Positions 1 to 9,262 of a DNA stretch of 64,000 bases are shown here, in pieces. The notes beneath the pieces were generated by a model. The model was given only the letters and a program-made list of their open reading frames with translations, made no database searches and had not been told where the DNA came from. The position numbers and the translations under genes are program-made. The DNA comes from Francisella halioticida (GTDB lineage: Bacteria > Pseudomonadota > Gammaproteobacteria > Francisellales > Francisellaceae). The DNA lies in NCBI RefSeq assembly GCF_002211785.1, contig NZ_CP022132.1:2133431-2197430 (forward strand), given 5' to 3'. The first letter of the stretch is position 1. The number at the start of each line of letters is the position of its first letter.

Positions 1-1
1 C

Positions 2-706
2 AAACATTTTCTAGCATTTGGAGAAATGATTATAGATAAGTTTGCTGTATGGAATGGTAAGATTACAATGAAAGATATAAATTTCTCCAAGCAACATAGA
101 AGTAACTTAAATAATGCTATATCTTCAAAAAAAGGCGGCATTATTTTTACTGCTCATATAGGTAATCTAGATGTGGCAAGAGCTCTTTCTAAGTATGACT
201 ATCAAATGAAAATAAATGCTCTTGTTTTTAGTAAACATGCTCCAAAGTTTAATAAGCTGTTAACCAAAGTGACTTCTAAATATGAGATAGGAATGATCTG
301 TGTACAAGAAGTTTCACCAGAATTAGCTATAAACTTATATGATCGTGTACAAAATGGTGAGTTTATTGTCATAGCTGCTGATAGAACTTCTATAACAAAA
401 CCCGAAAGAGAGGTTAATTCAGTTTTCCTAGGAGAGAAAGCTGCTTTTCCTCAAGGAGCTTTTATTCTAGCCTCTCTTTTAAAGTGCCCTGCTTATTTTA
501 TGCTTTGCCCTAAAAAAAATGACACTTTTGACCTAATTTTTGATAATTTTAGTCTAGATGGTATAACTCTGAATAAAAAGAATAGGAAAGCCGATCTAGA
601 AAAATATTCTCAACAATATGCAAGTTTACTTGAGTTATACTGTAAACTATATAGTCTGCAGTGGTTCAATTTTTTTGATTTTTGGTATAGTGGAGAGATC
701 AGATGA
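2..706 (+). CDS. LpxL/HtrB-like lysophospholipid acyltransferase, 5' end outside window
   Basis: The frame is open from base 2 without a stop, so the ATG at 26 is internal and the gene begins left of the window. The visible part is about 234 residues. An HX4D acyltransferase motif (TAHIGNLD) stands near residue 52 and a later block (IAADRTS) fits the substrate-binding region of the LpxL/HtrB superfamily. Such enzymes move an acyl chain to a lipid A or polyene acceptor at the inner membrane. The next gene starts inside its stop codon region (703), so translation is coupled. With the thioesterase, LolA-like protein, MMPL exporter and DUF3261 protein that follow, an acyltransferase of an aryl-polyene-type cluster is more likely than a core lipid A enzyme; this is inferred from context. 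Confidence 0.75.
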   Translation, partial: KHFLAFGEMIIDKFAVWNGKITMKDINFSKQHRSNLNNAISSKKGGIIFTAHIGNLDVARALSKYDYQMKINALVFSKHAPKFNKLLTKVTSKYEIGMICVQEVSPELAINLYDRVQNGEFIVIAADRTSITKPEREVNSVFLGEKAAFPQGAFILASLLKCPAYFMLCPKKNDTFDLIFDNFSLDGITLNKKNRKADLEKYSQQYASLLELYCKLYSLQWFNFFDFWYSGEIR

Positions 707-1155
707 AACAACATAGTCTATTTACCTACTATTTCAATATGGAAATACCATTTTTTGATACAGACATGCTCCAGATTGTTTGGCATGGTCATTATATTAA
801 ATATTTTGAAATGGCTAGATGTGGCATGTTAGAACATATAAATTATGACTATATCCAGATGAAAAATGATGGATATGCTTGGCCTGTAGTGGACGTAAGA
901 CTAGAATGTATCAAACCAGCCTCATTTAAACAAAAAATATATATACAATGTGATCTTATAGAATTTGAGTATCGACTAAAAATAAATCACATCATAAGAG
1001 ATCAAAGTACAGACATAAAAATCACAGAAGGCTCTATAGTTCAACTAGCAGTTAACATTGAAAAAAAAGAAACATGCTTTATAACCCCTAAACAATGGCA
1101 ACAAAAAATAAAAGGTCTAATTGAAAATGAAAAAAATAACGTTATTCATTCTTAG
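703..1155 (+). CDS. Hot-dog fold acyl-CoA/acyl-ACP thioesterase (4-hydroxybenzoyl-CoA thioesterase type)
   Basis: A 150-residue protein with the 4HBT signature DTDMLQIVWHGHYIKYFEMA near residues 20-40: the acidic residue followed by a hydrophobic stretch and N/H-Y that contact the CoA thioester in this family. The length is right for a single hot-dog domain. It probably releases or edits an acyl chain during polyene or lipid assembly. It overlaps the upstream acyltransferase by 4 bases and runs 29 bases into the next gene, which argues for one operon. Related thioesterases recur in aryl polyene clusters; the exact substrate cannot be read from the sequence. Confidence 0.75.
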   Translation: MKQHSLFTYYFNMEIPFFDTDMLQIVWHGHYIKYFEMARCGMLEHINYDYIQMKNDGYAWPVVDVRLECIKPASFKQKIYIQCDLIEFEYRLKINHIIRDQSTDIKITEGSIVQLAVNIEKKETCFITPKQWQQKIKGLIENEKNNVIHS

Positions 1156-1714
1156 CATTTTTATTACTATCGTATCTTTGTATGCAGCTCCTGCATCTCA
1201 AAATCAGGATTTCATATCTGTTGAAAAACAACTTACATCAAACTCAAATATTTCAGGAAAATTTATACAAACAAGACAAATTTCAGGTCTAGATAATGAC
1301 CTTAAATCTTCAGGAACTTTTCAATTAAAAGGTAAGAACTCTTTAATTTGGATACAACAAAAGCCAATTAAGATTGAGCTAAAATTATCAAAAAATAAGC
1401 TTTCACAAACAATAATGGATAATCCTCAAAATATTCTTACCCAAGAAAAACAGCCTGTAGTCTTTACCTTTACAAATATTTTTATGTCTATGCTAAAAGG
1501 TGATGCCTCATCTATTAATGAGTACTTTAATATGAAATTTAAAGGTAATACAGATAAATGGACTATAGTACTTAGTCCAAAGTCTACACCTATTAATAAG
1601 GCTATAAAGAAAATAATCTTAAAAGGTGGAAAATATATTACACATATTGAAGTTAATGATACTCAAAATAACATAATAAAAATACAGTTACTCAATATAA
1701 AAAAGAATAAATAA
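1127..1714 (+). CDS. LolA-like periplasmic carrier protein
   Basis: About 195 residues. I choose the ATG at 1127 over the TTG at 1121 because it gives a clean signal peptide (MKKITLFILSIFITIVSLYA, cut before APAS). The mature part carries LolA-type beta-strand text (GKFIQTRQISG, SGTFQLKGKNSLIWIQQKP) matching the 'outer membrane lipoprotein carrier, LolA-related' family found beside MMPL exporters. The likely role is to ferry a lipid-linked product or lipoprotein across the periplasm. The start lies inside the thioesterase gene and the exporter begins 3 bases after the stop, so it is in the middle of the operon. It is probably a cluster-specific paralogue, not housekeeping LolA. Confidence 0.75.
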   Translation: MKKITLFILSIFITIVSLYAAPASQNQDFISVEKQLTSNSNISGKFIQTRQISGLDNDLKSSGTFQLKGKNSLIWIQQKPIKIELKLSKNKLSQTIMDNPQNILTQEKQPVVFTFTNIFMSMLKGDASSINEYFNMKFKGNTDKWTIVLSPKSTPINKAIKKIILKGGKYITHIEVNDTQNNIIKIQLLNIKKNK

Positions 1715-1717
1715 GCA

Positions 1718-4060
1718 ATGAAAGATAAGTATATTATTCGGTTTATCCTATGGGCAATAGCTATTGTTATTAGCTTTATTATTTTTGGTCTATATATCGC
1801 CAGAAACCCTAATTTAAATACTAATATATTAGCATTACTACCCTCGCAGCACTCATCTCCAACTTTAGTATCCGCTACAAGTAAATTTTCAAATGAGATA
1901 AGTGATAATATTATATTTTTAGTAGGAGAAAATAATGAACAAAAAGCCGAATTAGCTGCTAGTAAGTTTAGCATCTTACTGAAAAAAAGTAATCTATTCG
2001 AAAAAATAAATACTGGTATTAGCTCTACACAAGAGCTTTCTTGGGGATCATTTTACTTTCCATACAGATTACAATTGCTAAGTCCCAAAGATAAGGATTT
2101 ACTTACATCCCATAATTATGAAAGAATATACCAAAATGCTCTAGCAAATATTTATAACCCCACAGGAATAGTAAATAGAAAACTGCTAAATAGTGATCCT
2201 TTTTTTACATATCAAAATTTTTTGTTTAACCTCCCAAAACCAAGCTCTAAACTTAAATTAAATAACAGTTTTCTTATAGCAAAGAAAAATAATAAATATT
2301 ATGTTCTAATAAAAACAGAAACCAAAGGTAAAAGCTTTTCCTTAACTTCTCAAAAAAATTTAATGAATGTCATAGATACTGCCATCAATGATGTTTCAAG
2401 AAATGACATAGAAGTATTAAAAACTGGTATGCTTTTTTACGCCAATGCTGGTGCGCAATCTGCTCACCATGAAGTAAACACTATAGGAATAGGTGGCTTG
2501 ATTGGTATTTTATTACTAATAATATTTACATTTAAATCAATTAAGCCTTTCTTTTTTACAGTCTTCTCAATACTATGTGGCTTTGTTGCAGCGTTTGTAG
2601 TTACTCACTATATTTTTGGCAGTGTGTTTTTATTCACACTAGTCTTTGGAGCTAGTTTAATCGGAGTCTCAGTAGACTACGCTTTCTTTTTCTACTCTGA
2701 GATGCTTTTAGCAGGTAAGAACTCATGTTCAAAAAAAGGCTTAGATAAAATACTCTCTGGCATTACTCTGGCACTTATAAATATTATTATAGCTTTTATT
2801 ATAATTGGGTTAGTACCTTTTCCTGGATTACGCCAGCTTGCCATATTTGCAATTACAGGGTTAAGTGTTTCATATTTTACTGTAGTTTGCTTTTTCCCTT
2901 ATGCTCTTTCAAAAGTAAAATACCCAGCCAAACACCCTATATTATTACACCTTTCAAACGGATATTTATCTTTTTGGAAAAATTTAAGTATCAAAATTTG
3001 CTTTGTAATCTTTTTTAGTATACTTATATTAGCTATGGTAGGAGTTTATAAGACACATTCAAACGATGATATTCACATATTGCAGCCAACATCTGAAAAG
3101 CTTATAAAGCAAGAAGCATACATAAAACAAGTAATAGGAAGCAACATTGGCCTTAACTATATTATTGTTTTAGCTAATTCGAATAAAGAACTTATAGAAA
3201 AAGCCCATAGAACATCCAGTATAATAAGAAAGAACTTTACAAATATAAATCACCCTTTAATAAGTATTAGTGACTACATTCCGAGTATTAATCAACAAAA
3301 AGAAAACTATGATGAAACAAAAAAACTCATACATAGTAAATATATGCAACAATATTTAAATAAAGTAGGCTTTACAAAGGCTCAACAAGAACAGCTTGTT
3401 ACAAACTTAAATGAGATCTCATTTTCTCCACTAACTCTTTCACACTGGCTAAATAATCCCATATCTAAACAAACAAGCTTCTTATATTTAGGAGAACAAC
3501 CAAGTAACTACAAGGCCTTAGCTATACTATTATCAAAGAATATAGATATATCTAAACTCAAAGAGCTTTTGACTAATCAAAAAAATGTTTACGTAATCGA
3601 CGATACTAAACAAATTAGCAAAATATTTGGACATTATAAATCAATAATATCTTATGTGTTAATTGGTGTAATATTTTTACTCTGGATTGGATTAGTTCTA
3701 AGATATGGTTTCAAAAAATCTCTTATTTATATTTTAGTACCTATACTATCTTGCTTATCCTCTATAGCTATACTTGGAATTTTTGATATCCCCTTTACTC
3801 TATTTAGCATACTTGCAACAATTTTGGTTTTGGGTATAAGTATGGATTATGTGCTATTTTTAGCAGAAAGTCATGATCATAAGTTTAATAGTACAATGTT
3901 AGCTTTATCATTATCCGCAATAACAACCGTTTTAACATTCGGATTATTATCTTTGAGCAGTACTCCCGCTATAGAGTACTTTGGAATTACAGCACTAACT
4001 GGTATTACTTTAGCATTTATCTTATCTCCAATAGTAACAAAGGTAACACATGAACAATAA
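1718..4060 (+). CDS. MMPL/RND-superfamily exporter
   Basis: 780 residues with the two-fold MMPL layout: an N-terminal membrane segment (about residues 8-27), a large periplasmic loop, a bundle of five or six segments with the signature GVSVDYAFFFYSE, a second loop, then a second bundle with GISMDYVLFLAES. The Asp-Tyr pairs in the fourth segment of each half are the family's proton-relay residues. The protein should export a hydrophobic product across the inner membrane. It is flanked by the LolA-like gene (3-base gap) and overlaps the next lipoprotein gene by 11 bases. This trio is typical of aryl-polyene export machinery. No damage seen. Confidence 0.85.
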   Translation: MKDKYIIRFILWAIAIVISFIIFGLYIARNPNLNTNILALLPSQHSSPTLVSATSKFSNEISDNIIFLVGENNEQKAELAASKFSILLKKSNLFEKINTGISSTQELSWGSFYFPYRLQLLSPKDKDLLTSHNYERIYQNALANIYNPTGIVNRKLLNSDPFFTYQNFLFNLPKPSSKLKLNNSFLIAKKNNKYYVLIKTETKGKSFSLTSQKNLMNVIDTAINDVSRNDIEVLKTGMLFYANAGAQSAHHEVNTIGIGGLIGILLLIIFTFKSIKPFFFTVFSILCGFVAAFVVTHYIFGSVFLFTLVFGASLIGVSVDYAFFFYSEMLLAGKNSCSKKGLDKILSGITLALINIIIAFIIIGLVPFPGLRQLAIFAITGLSVSYFTVVCFFPYALSKVKYPAKHPILLHLSNGYLSFWKNLSIKICFVIFFSILILAMVGVYKTHSNDDIHILQPTSEKLIKQEAYIKQVIGSNIGLNYIIVLANSNKELIEKAHRTSSIIRKNFTNINHPLISISDYIPSINQQKENYDETKKLIHSKYMQQYLNKVGFTKAQQEQLVTNLNEISFSPLTLSHWLNNPISKQTSFLYLGEQPSNYKALAILLSKNIDISKLKELLTNQKNVYVIDDTKQISKIFGHYKSIISYVLIGVIFLLWIGLVLRYGFKKSLIYILVPILSCLSSIAILGIFDIPFTLFSILATILVLGISMDYVLFLAESHDHKFNSTMLALSLSAITTVLTFGLLSLSSTPAIEYFGITALTGITLAFILSPIVTKVTHEQ

Positions 4061-4634
4061 ATTTTTAGTAATTATCATCTGTTTTTTACTCTATAACTGC
4101 TCATTTTTACAATCAAAGAAGCAGATTAATAATCAGATAAATATAACACCAGAGGTAGCTGCTGTATTACCTCAACCTAGGCAGCTAAAATTAAACACAA
4201 CCATCTCTCAAATTGTTTCTGCAACATATATAGATAATGGTAAAAAAACTCACTTCACTACAAGAGTTATAGTCAAAGTCAACTCTAAAAGCATAACTAT
4301 GATAGCCCTATCTGCTTGGGGAGGATCTTTATTCAAACTTAGCTATAACGGTAAAAACATAAAAAGTAGTAGTCTACCAATGCCAAATAAAGATATAGGC
4401 GTAAAGCAAAGCTTAATTGAGTTTATAATAAGCCAAGCTCCTATAGACGTAGTTAATAAAATGTTTTTAAATAGTGGAGCATCTGTTAAAGAAACTCAAA
4501 ATCAAAGGATAATTACTGATTCAACAGGGAATAAAATTCTAGATATTCAATACAGTGGCAAAAATATATTTATTCATAACTATTACAATGATTACACAAT
4601 AAAAATTGTTACTTTATCCTCAACAGGAGATTAA
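4050..4634 (+). CDS. DUF3261 outer-membrane lipoprotein of the exporter operon
   Basis: 194 residues with a lipoprotein signal (hydrophobic stretch ending in LLYNC, lipidation on Cys16). The body (VAAVLPQPRQLKLNTTISQIVSATY, split by beta strands) fits DUF3261, a family of lipoproteins found downstream of MMPL exporters in aryl polyene loci. It overlaps the exporter by 11 bases and is the last gene of the operon. It probably works at the outer membrane in delivery of the exported product; the function is unproven. No obvious hairpin terminator was seen after the stop. Confidence 0.65.
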   Translation: MNNKFLVIIICFLLYNCSFLQSKKQINNQINITPEVAAVLPQPRQLKLNTTISQIVSATYIDNGKKTHFTTRVIVKVNSKSITMIALSAWGGSLFKLSYNGKNIKSSSLPMPNKDIGVKQSLIEFIISQAPIDVVNKMFLNSGASVKETQNQRIITDSTGNKILDIQYSGKNIFIHNYYNDYTIKIVTLSSTGD

Positions 4635-4743
4635 TGAGAGCGTGTAAAATATCATAACTTTATGCCTAACTCTAAAAATACCTAGATTCAATATAGATAT
4701 CAACGGATAAACTTTAAGCTATCCCTTCGACCATATAAATGCT

Positions 4744-5648
4744 TTACTTGTTTAATTTAAGAATAGTCAAATTATTGGCTTTTGTACCAAAAATATAGAT
4801 ATAATTATCTTTCACGCTTAATGTATATGATTTCTTTATATTTGGAATGTTTTTTATTACAGCAACTTGCTTTAAATTATAAGGGTTAGCAATGTCGATT
4901 ATACTTAATGCTCCGGTATTTTATTGTTCTAAAGGTAAAAATGCGTAATTATTCTCTATTCTAACCCTATTAGCTTTGGCTGATTGTTTGGTACATATAT
5001 GACTTAACTCTTTAATATTCGCGGGGTCTTTTATATTAAAACTTGCCAGCCCTCTACATTTACTCCCCCATAAGGCCATGTATAAAATATCAGAATTCTT
5101 AGCAATATTAGAGCACATCTGGAGATAATAAGGTTTTGTTATAGCCTTAGAATATCTAATAACTTTAGGATTTATAATATCTAAAACCTCAACTGAATTA
5201 CTAAAAAAACCTCCGACAATAGCATATATGTGATCATTATATTTCTTAATATATACAGCTTCGATACCTTTAACCGTTTCTATTGAACTTATTAGTTTTG
5301 GTTGGTTATGAGTTATCTCAATTATTACTAGTTTATTCATAAGAGCTGATGTTACCGCAACATACTCTTTTACCTTGCTTATACACTTTATTGTGTAGTA
5401 AAGAAAACTCTCCATTAAATCCAGGAACGTTATAACTTTTAATAAGAGTTATATTTTTTGGATTTGATATATTTAATAAATATAAAAAACCATTTCTTCC
5501 TGTGACAACTAAGGTGTTTCCAATTAAATCTTGCCCCTCTACATCTCCCATGATTTTCTTCTTGGATTGCCAATGATCTAGAATTTTCGGCTCAGAAGGA
5601 TTACTAATGTCAAGAGATGTAACTCCACCACCGCGCATGGTTAGAAAT
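4744..5648 (-). pseudogene. LVIVD beta-propeller repeat protein, broken
   Basis: Three disabled pieces of one gene read right to left. The frame is open from the IS end at about 5649 (TSLDISNPSEP, LYLLNISNPKN repeats). It changes frame near 5370, where KVYKQGK should continue into EYVAVTSALMN. It then meets an in-frame TAA at 4921-4923 and goes on as one more repeat (LSIIDIANPYNLKQV) to a stop at 4744-4746. The repeated blocks of the form L-x-I-x-D/N-I-x-N-P are LVIVD propeller repeats, usually in surface or periplasmic proteins. The 5' end is missing because an IS3-type remnant lies there. Confidence 0.75.
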
Positions 5649-5890
5649 TGATCTATCCTGCTAATTTGGGACAGTTGTTAACTTCATTCTTCATTATATA
5701 TTCAAAGTGACTAGGAGTCATGTAATTTATAGTTGAATGCTTCCTTTTAGTATTATAATAAGCCTCAATATATTCAAAGATTGAAGATTTAGCCTCATCT
5801 CTAGTTTTATATTTTTCATCATGCACTAACTCTACCTTTAGAGTTCCAAAGAAGCTTTCACAAGCAGCATTATCATAACATAGGACTTTT
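5649..5890 (-). mobile_element. Diverged IS3-family remnant (IS-A relative), 3' end only
   Basis: The right end starts with a TGATCTA-type inverted repeat at 5649 and encodes on the minus strand the last ~75 residues of an OrfB (CYDNAACESFFGTLKVELVHD ... EAYYNTKRKHSTINYMTP ... CPKL). It is clearly related to the five IS-A elements in the window but differs at many bases. From about 5890 to 5946 the DNA no longer matches any IS-A copy, so this is a deletion joint. IS-B copy 1 begins next to it at 5947. Confidence 0.7.
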
Positions 5891-5996
5891 GATGTGTAGT
5901 AATCTCTTCCACCTATCAGCGGAATCTCAAATACTATATAATAAACTGTCCCTGTTATTCAATACCACTATTATAAAATATTTTTATTCCTTGCTT

Positions 5997-6869
5997 TTAT
6001 ACAGCATCTAAAATACCAGAATATACTTCATCAGGAGTCATATATCCAATACTAGAATGTAGTCTTTCATTGTTGTAAATATCAATATATTCTTTGATAC
6101 CTACTTTAGCCTCTTTCATAGTTATATATGATGCCGGATAAACATTTTCATATTTCAGTGTTCTCCAAAATCTCTCAATTGCAATATTATCTATAGATCT
6201 TCCTTTAGCATCCATAGATATATTTATTTTATTATCAGATAATATTTTAATATGCTCTTTTGCTGTATATTGAGTTCCTTGATCAGAGTTAAAGATATCA
6301 GGTTTACCATATTTAAATAACGCTTCTTTTAACACACTAGTTGTTAGATGTGTATCCATAGTATTAGAAATCTTCCAAGCTAGTGTTTTCTTACTATGCC
6401 AATCTATTATGGCTGCTAAATATGCATACCCACATTCTAGTCTAATATACGTGATATCAGCACTCCATACCTTATTAGCTTTATCTATAACAACCTGATT
6501 CGTCTCATTTTTAAATACATTAAGTAAGTATGGATATTTCTTGTGTTGCTTATTAATGACAGTTGTCTTTTTTTTAGGATACAATGCCTTAATACCCATG
6601 AATTCCATAGCACTTTTGATTAGCTTCCTTCCAACTAGAAATCCTAATCTATTTAGCAACTTTACTAGCCTTCTCGTACCATAATATGGATGTTTAGTAT
6701 GTATCAAATCTATTGCATTTAATAGTCTAATATCATCATTACTACTAAATTTTGATATTGGTGTATAATAGTACACACTCTTAGATACAGATAATAGTTT
6801 AAGCTGATTATTTAAAGATAATTCTAGCTTAGTATCTACAGAGTTTACTCTATCATTTGATGATACCAA
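5997..6869 (-). CDS. IS-B copy 1 OrfB, DDE transposase expressed by -1 frameshift
   Basis: About 290 residues ending at 5997. It holds the HTH_21 region (HPYYGTRRLVKLLNRLG) and an rve integrase core with all three acidic residues: Asp in VWSADITYI, Asp in FNSDQGTQY and Glu in IAIERFWRTLKYE. The nominal start at 6869 is a weak TTG; the natural product is an OrfAB fusion made at the slippery site in OrfA. Of the three IS-B copies it is the only one with the DDE triad and the slippery site both intact, so it could act in trans on the others. Confidence 0.85.
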   Translation of the reverse strand: MVSSNDRVNSVDTKLELSLNNQLKLLSVSKSVYYYTPISKFSSNDDIRLLNAIDLIHTKHPYYGTRRLVKLLNRLGFLVGRKLIKSAMEFMGIKALYPKKKTTVINKQHKKYPYLLNVFKNETNQVVIDKANKVWSADITYIRLECGYAYLAAIIDWHSKKTLAWKISNTMDTHLTTSVLKEALFKYGKPDIFNSDQGTQYTAKEHIKILSDNKINISMDAKGRSIDNIAIERFWRTLKYENVYPASYITMKEAKVGIKEYIDIYNNERLHSSIGYMTPDEVYSGILDAV

Positions 6870-7167
6870 GCTTTTTTAGCTTTCCCATTAAAAAATCCCT
6901 CTCTACTATTACCTCGCCTAGTTCTTTACTTGTTGCATCTTTATCTTTTCTAAGCTCATCTATTTCCTGCTTATACTCCTTAACAACAGAGCTTTTATCA
7001 AATGCTAAGCAAGCATTAGATAAAAATTGCTGCTTCCAATTATGCACGTTTTTAGGAAGTAAATCATACTTACTTGCTATCTCATTAACTGTCATATCGC
7101 CTTCTAGCAATTCTATAATTACTTTAGCTTTAAAATCAGCTGTATACGTTACTCTTTTTTTACTCAT
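6853..7167 (-). CDS. IS-B copy 1 OrfA, IS3-family HTH protein
   Basis: 104 residues: an N-terminal helix-turn-helix (YTADFKAKVIIELLEGDMTVNEIASKYDL) that binds the IS ends, then a leucine-rich coiled coil. Near the 3' end the sense strand carries A-AAA-AAG (bases 6871-6877), the canonical IS3 slippery heptamer. Without slippage translation ends at KKLGIIK; a -1 slip joins it to OrfB. Copies 2 and 3 have one A fewer here and read straight through. Confidence 0.85.
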   Translation of the reverse strand: MSKKRVTYTADFKAKVIIELLEGDMTVNEIASKYDLLPKNVHNWKQQFLSNACLAFDKSSVVKEYKQEIDELRKDKDATSKELGEVIVERDFLMGKLKKLGIIK

Positions 7168-7250
7168 TTATCTATTTCCTAATTTATCTAGTTAAGTTTA
7201 ACATCTAGGAATAAAAATCTTTCTAAAATCAGTAGCTTTTTCTGGGAACA

Positions 7251-7584
7251 TTATATGTAAAGCTTCAAGAAAGTGCTATTGATGTAATCAGAACAACCAT
7301 TGAAAATATTAGAAAAAATAATTTTGAGCTACATTTTTTACAATGAAATAGTCCTTAAACTAGGATAAGTGTATATCTACAACGCCAAAATATAAAAATA
7401 TCTTAATTCAGATAAGAAAAATAAGTTTTCTTCACAACCAAAGCCATAAAATTAAAAAACATACCATAATCACTGATTTTGTAGTTCAACTTCCAGATTT
7501 GGGAGTTAGCTTGACGGTGTCCAAAATTAATGTTATAGTTAGAGTTTAATATCAATATTTTATAAGGATTATAAATTATAAATT
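7251..7584 (+). other. Gap with a truncated 3' gene end
   Basis: Between IS-B copy 1 and the SnoaL-like gene. Bases about 7257-7346 read in frame as VKLQESAIDVIRTTIENIR, then KNNFELHFLQ and a stop: a plausible C-terminus of a lost gene cut by the IS. A short stretch at 7359-7380 (actaggataagtgtat) recurs at 61558. I see no RNA gene or convincing promoter in the rest. Confidence 0.4.
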
Positions 7585-7947
7585 ATGAATAATCTAGATA
7601 AATGTAAATTAGCTATAAAAAAATGGCAAGATGCATTTAATGCAAAGGACGCTAAAGGCTGTGCCGAACAATATACCTCTAACTGCACAATGGTCGCTAA
7701 ACCTTTTGGAGAGTTTGTAGGTAAAGAATCAATACAAAATTTCTGGCAAAAATTAATCGATGATGGTTTCTCTAATGTCAGTTACTCTGAGGTGAATTGG
7801 GAGCCCAAAGAAAATGGTTATATATTAAAATCTAAGTGGAAAATGAACAAAGCTTTTGGTATTGTTCATGAAGAATATTGGCAAATTCAACAAGATGGTA
7901 GCGCACTACTTGAATATGATGAGTTTGAAGTATTAGGTGAGTGCTAA
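7585..7947 (+). CDS. SnoaL/NTF2-like small protein
   Basis: 120 residues with the NTF2-like pattern: an N-terminal helix with WQDAFNAKDAKGCAEQY, then a strand and the phrase F.G...I..FWQ, and a sheet with aromatic residues (EEYWQIQQDGSALLEYDEFEVLGEC). Members of this fold are ketosteroid-isomerase-like enzymes or ligand-binding proteins of unknown substrate. It is intact and isolated between two IS elements. No strong ribosome site sits at normal distance from the ATG, so the start is likely but not certain. Confidence 0.7.
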   Translation: MNNLDKCKLAIKKWQDAFNAKDAKGCAEQYTSNCTMVAKPFGEFVGKESIQNFWQKLIDDGFSNVSYSEVNWEPKENGYILKSKWKMNKAFGIVHEEYWQIQQDGSALLEYDEFEVLGEC

Positions 7948-7978
7948 GACTGATTTTATCAGATAATAATGGCTCTTC

Positions 7979-8041
7979 TCGGTTCTGTCGCAAACTGATT
8001 GCATTGGTACAATATTTCCAAAATCAGCTATCACTAGATAC
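7979..8041 (+). mobile_element. Solitary IS6-type end
   Basis: GGTTCTGTCGCAAACTG at 7979-7995 is identical to the terminal repeat of the five IS-D copies further right, but the following bases differ from them. This is either a lone end of a relative or what remains after IS-A copy 1 entered at 8042. Confidence 0.5.
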
Positions 8042-8045
8042 TGAT

Positions 8046-8891
8046 CTACCCCGTCAATTTGGGACAGTTTACTACTTCATTTTCCATTATATATTCAAAT
8101 TGATATGGAGTCATATAATTTATTGTAGAATGTCTCCTTTTTGTATTATAGTAAGCTTCAATATATTCAAATATTGATAGTTTAGCTTCTTCTCTAGTTT
8201 TATAGCTTTCATCATGTACTAACTCTACTTTTAAAGTTCCAAAGAAACTTTCACAAGCAGCATTATCGTAACAGCATCCTTTAGAGCTCATACTTGATAG
8301 TAGCCAGTGTTTCTTTAATAATGTCTTGATATTGTTTGCTACAGTACTGTGACCCTTTATCAGAGTGTATAATCACACCACTAGGAAAATTTCTTCTAAA
8401 GAATGCCATATTTAAAGCATTACAAACTAAATCCGCTTTCATCCTAGAATCCATTGCCCAACCAATAACTGATCTTGAGAATAAATCTATAATCACACAA
8501 AGATACAGCCTCCCCTCTTGTGTAGGTACATAAGTTATATCTGTAACCCACCTATGATTTACAGATAAAGCAGTGAAGTTTTGTTCTAATAAATTATCAT
8601 AAACATGTTTGTTGTGGTTAGAATCTGTAGTTTTCTTATGCTTACGAGCCGCTTTAGCATGTAAACCAAGTAATTTCATACGTTTAGATACTCTAGGTTG
8701 AGTAACTTTCCAACCCATATCTTTAAGCTCTTTGTATATCCTAACACTTCCATATCTAGATTTATGTTCATTAAAATAGCATCATCTAGTTCAGCATCAT
8801 TATATTGCCTTTTACCTATAGGTTTATGAATCCATCTGTAATATGAAGATGTGCTCACATTCAAAGATTTACATAGTGTTGTTACTGGCAT
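8046..8891 (-). pseudogene. IS-A copy 1 OrfB transposase, frameshifted twice
   Basis: Three pieces of an IS3 OrfB: the HTH_21 N-terminus (MPVTTLCKSLNVSTSSYYRW) to about 8710, the core with VTDITYVPTQEG and HSDKGSQYC to about 8290, and the C-terminal part with CYDNAACESFFGTLKVE. The first break is in the ATTTTAATGAAC stretch, where NEHKSRYGSVRIYKELKDMGWK would need one more base; all IS-A copies share it. The second, an extra A in aaagaaacactgg, is private to this copy. It cannot give a full transposase. Confidence 0.8.
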
Positions 8892-8923
8892 AACTTTATA
8901 ATGCTCCTTAATAAAGGCGTACC

Positions 8924-9211
8924 TTACAGATTTTGCTTTGCAAAGTACGCTGCTGACTTTTTTAGTATTTCACGCTCTGTTTCTGCCTGTTTGAGTTTTT
9001 TCTTCAAATCAGTATTTTCAAAAGATAGTTGCTGGTACTGCGTTTTATAATCTATCTTTATTTCTTTCTGAGGGTTTGACATGGCTTTGGATATCCAACT
9101 GCAAATGGTTTTATATTTAACCCCTAAATTATCTGCTATTTCTCGTCTATTTGCATCTGGTTGTAAACATAATTTAACAGCTTCATCTTTAAACTCTTTT
9201 GTATATCTCAT
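8924..9211 (-). CDS. IS-A copy 1 OrfA
   Basis: 95 residues from the ATG at 9211, which has AGGAG five bases upstream (a further upstream start at 9232 is less likely). It has the helix-turn-helix of IS3 OrfA (TKEFKDEAVKLC ... NRREIADNLGVKYKTICSWI) and a basic coiled coil. A slippery A6G follows ILKK, as in copy 4, from which OrfB could be entered by -1 frameshifting. Confidence 0.8.
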   Translation of the reverse strand: MRYTKEFKDEAVKLCLQPDANRREIADNLGVKYKTICSWISKAMSNPQKEIKIDYKTQYQQLSFENTDLKKKLKQAETEREILKKSAAYFAKQNL

Positions 9212-9262
9212 CTTGTCTCCTTTTCTTAACACCTAAGTGTCCCAAATAGGAGGGTATGATCA

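Larger units (their letters stand above)
5947..7250 (-). mobile_element. IS-B copy 1 (IS3 family), the best preserved copy
   Basis: 1304 bp between imperfect terminal repeats (TGTCCCTGTTATT at 5947 and, reading inward from 7250, TGTTCCCAGAAA). Two transposase frames lie on the minus strand. The same element occurs at 21136-22437 and 43227-44528. Bases TAAAC and TTATA adjoin the ends in this and the second copy, so the true ends might be a few bases further out. No target duplication is visible. Confidence 0.85.
8042..9262 (-). mobile_element. IS-A copy 1 (IS3 family)
   Basis: 1221 bp with ~28-bp terminal repeats: TGATCTACCCCGTCAATTTG at the left and, inward from the right end, TGATCATACCCTCCTATTTG. 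It is inserted into the IS5-like transposase gene on its right. The transposase is on the minus strand and damaged. The other IS-A copies are 20975-22897 (split), 39735-39912 (stub), 45849-47068 and 60146-61165. Confidence 0.85.
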
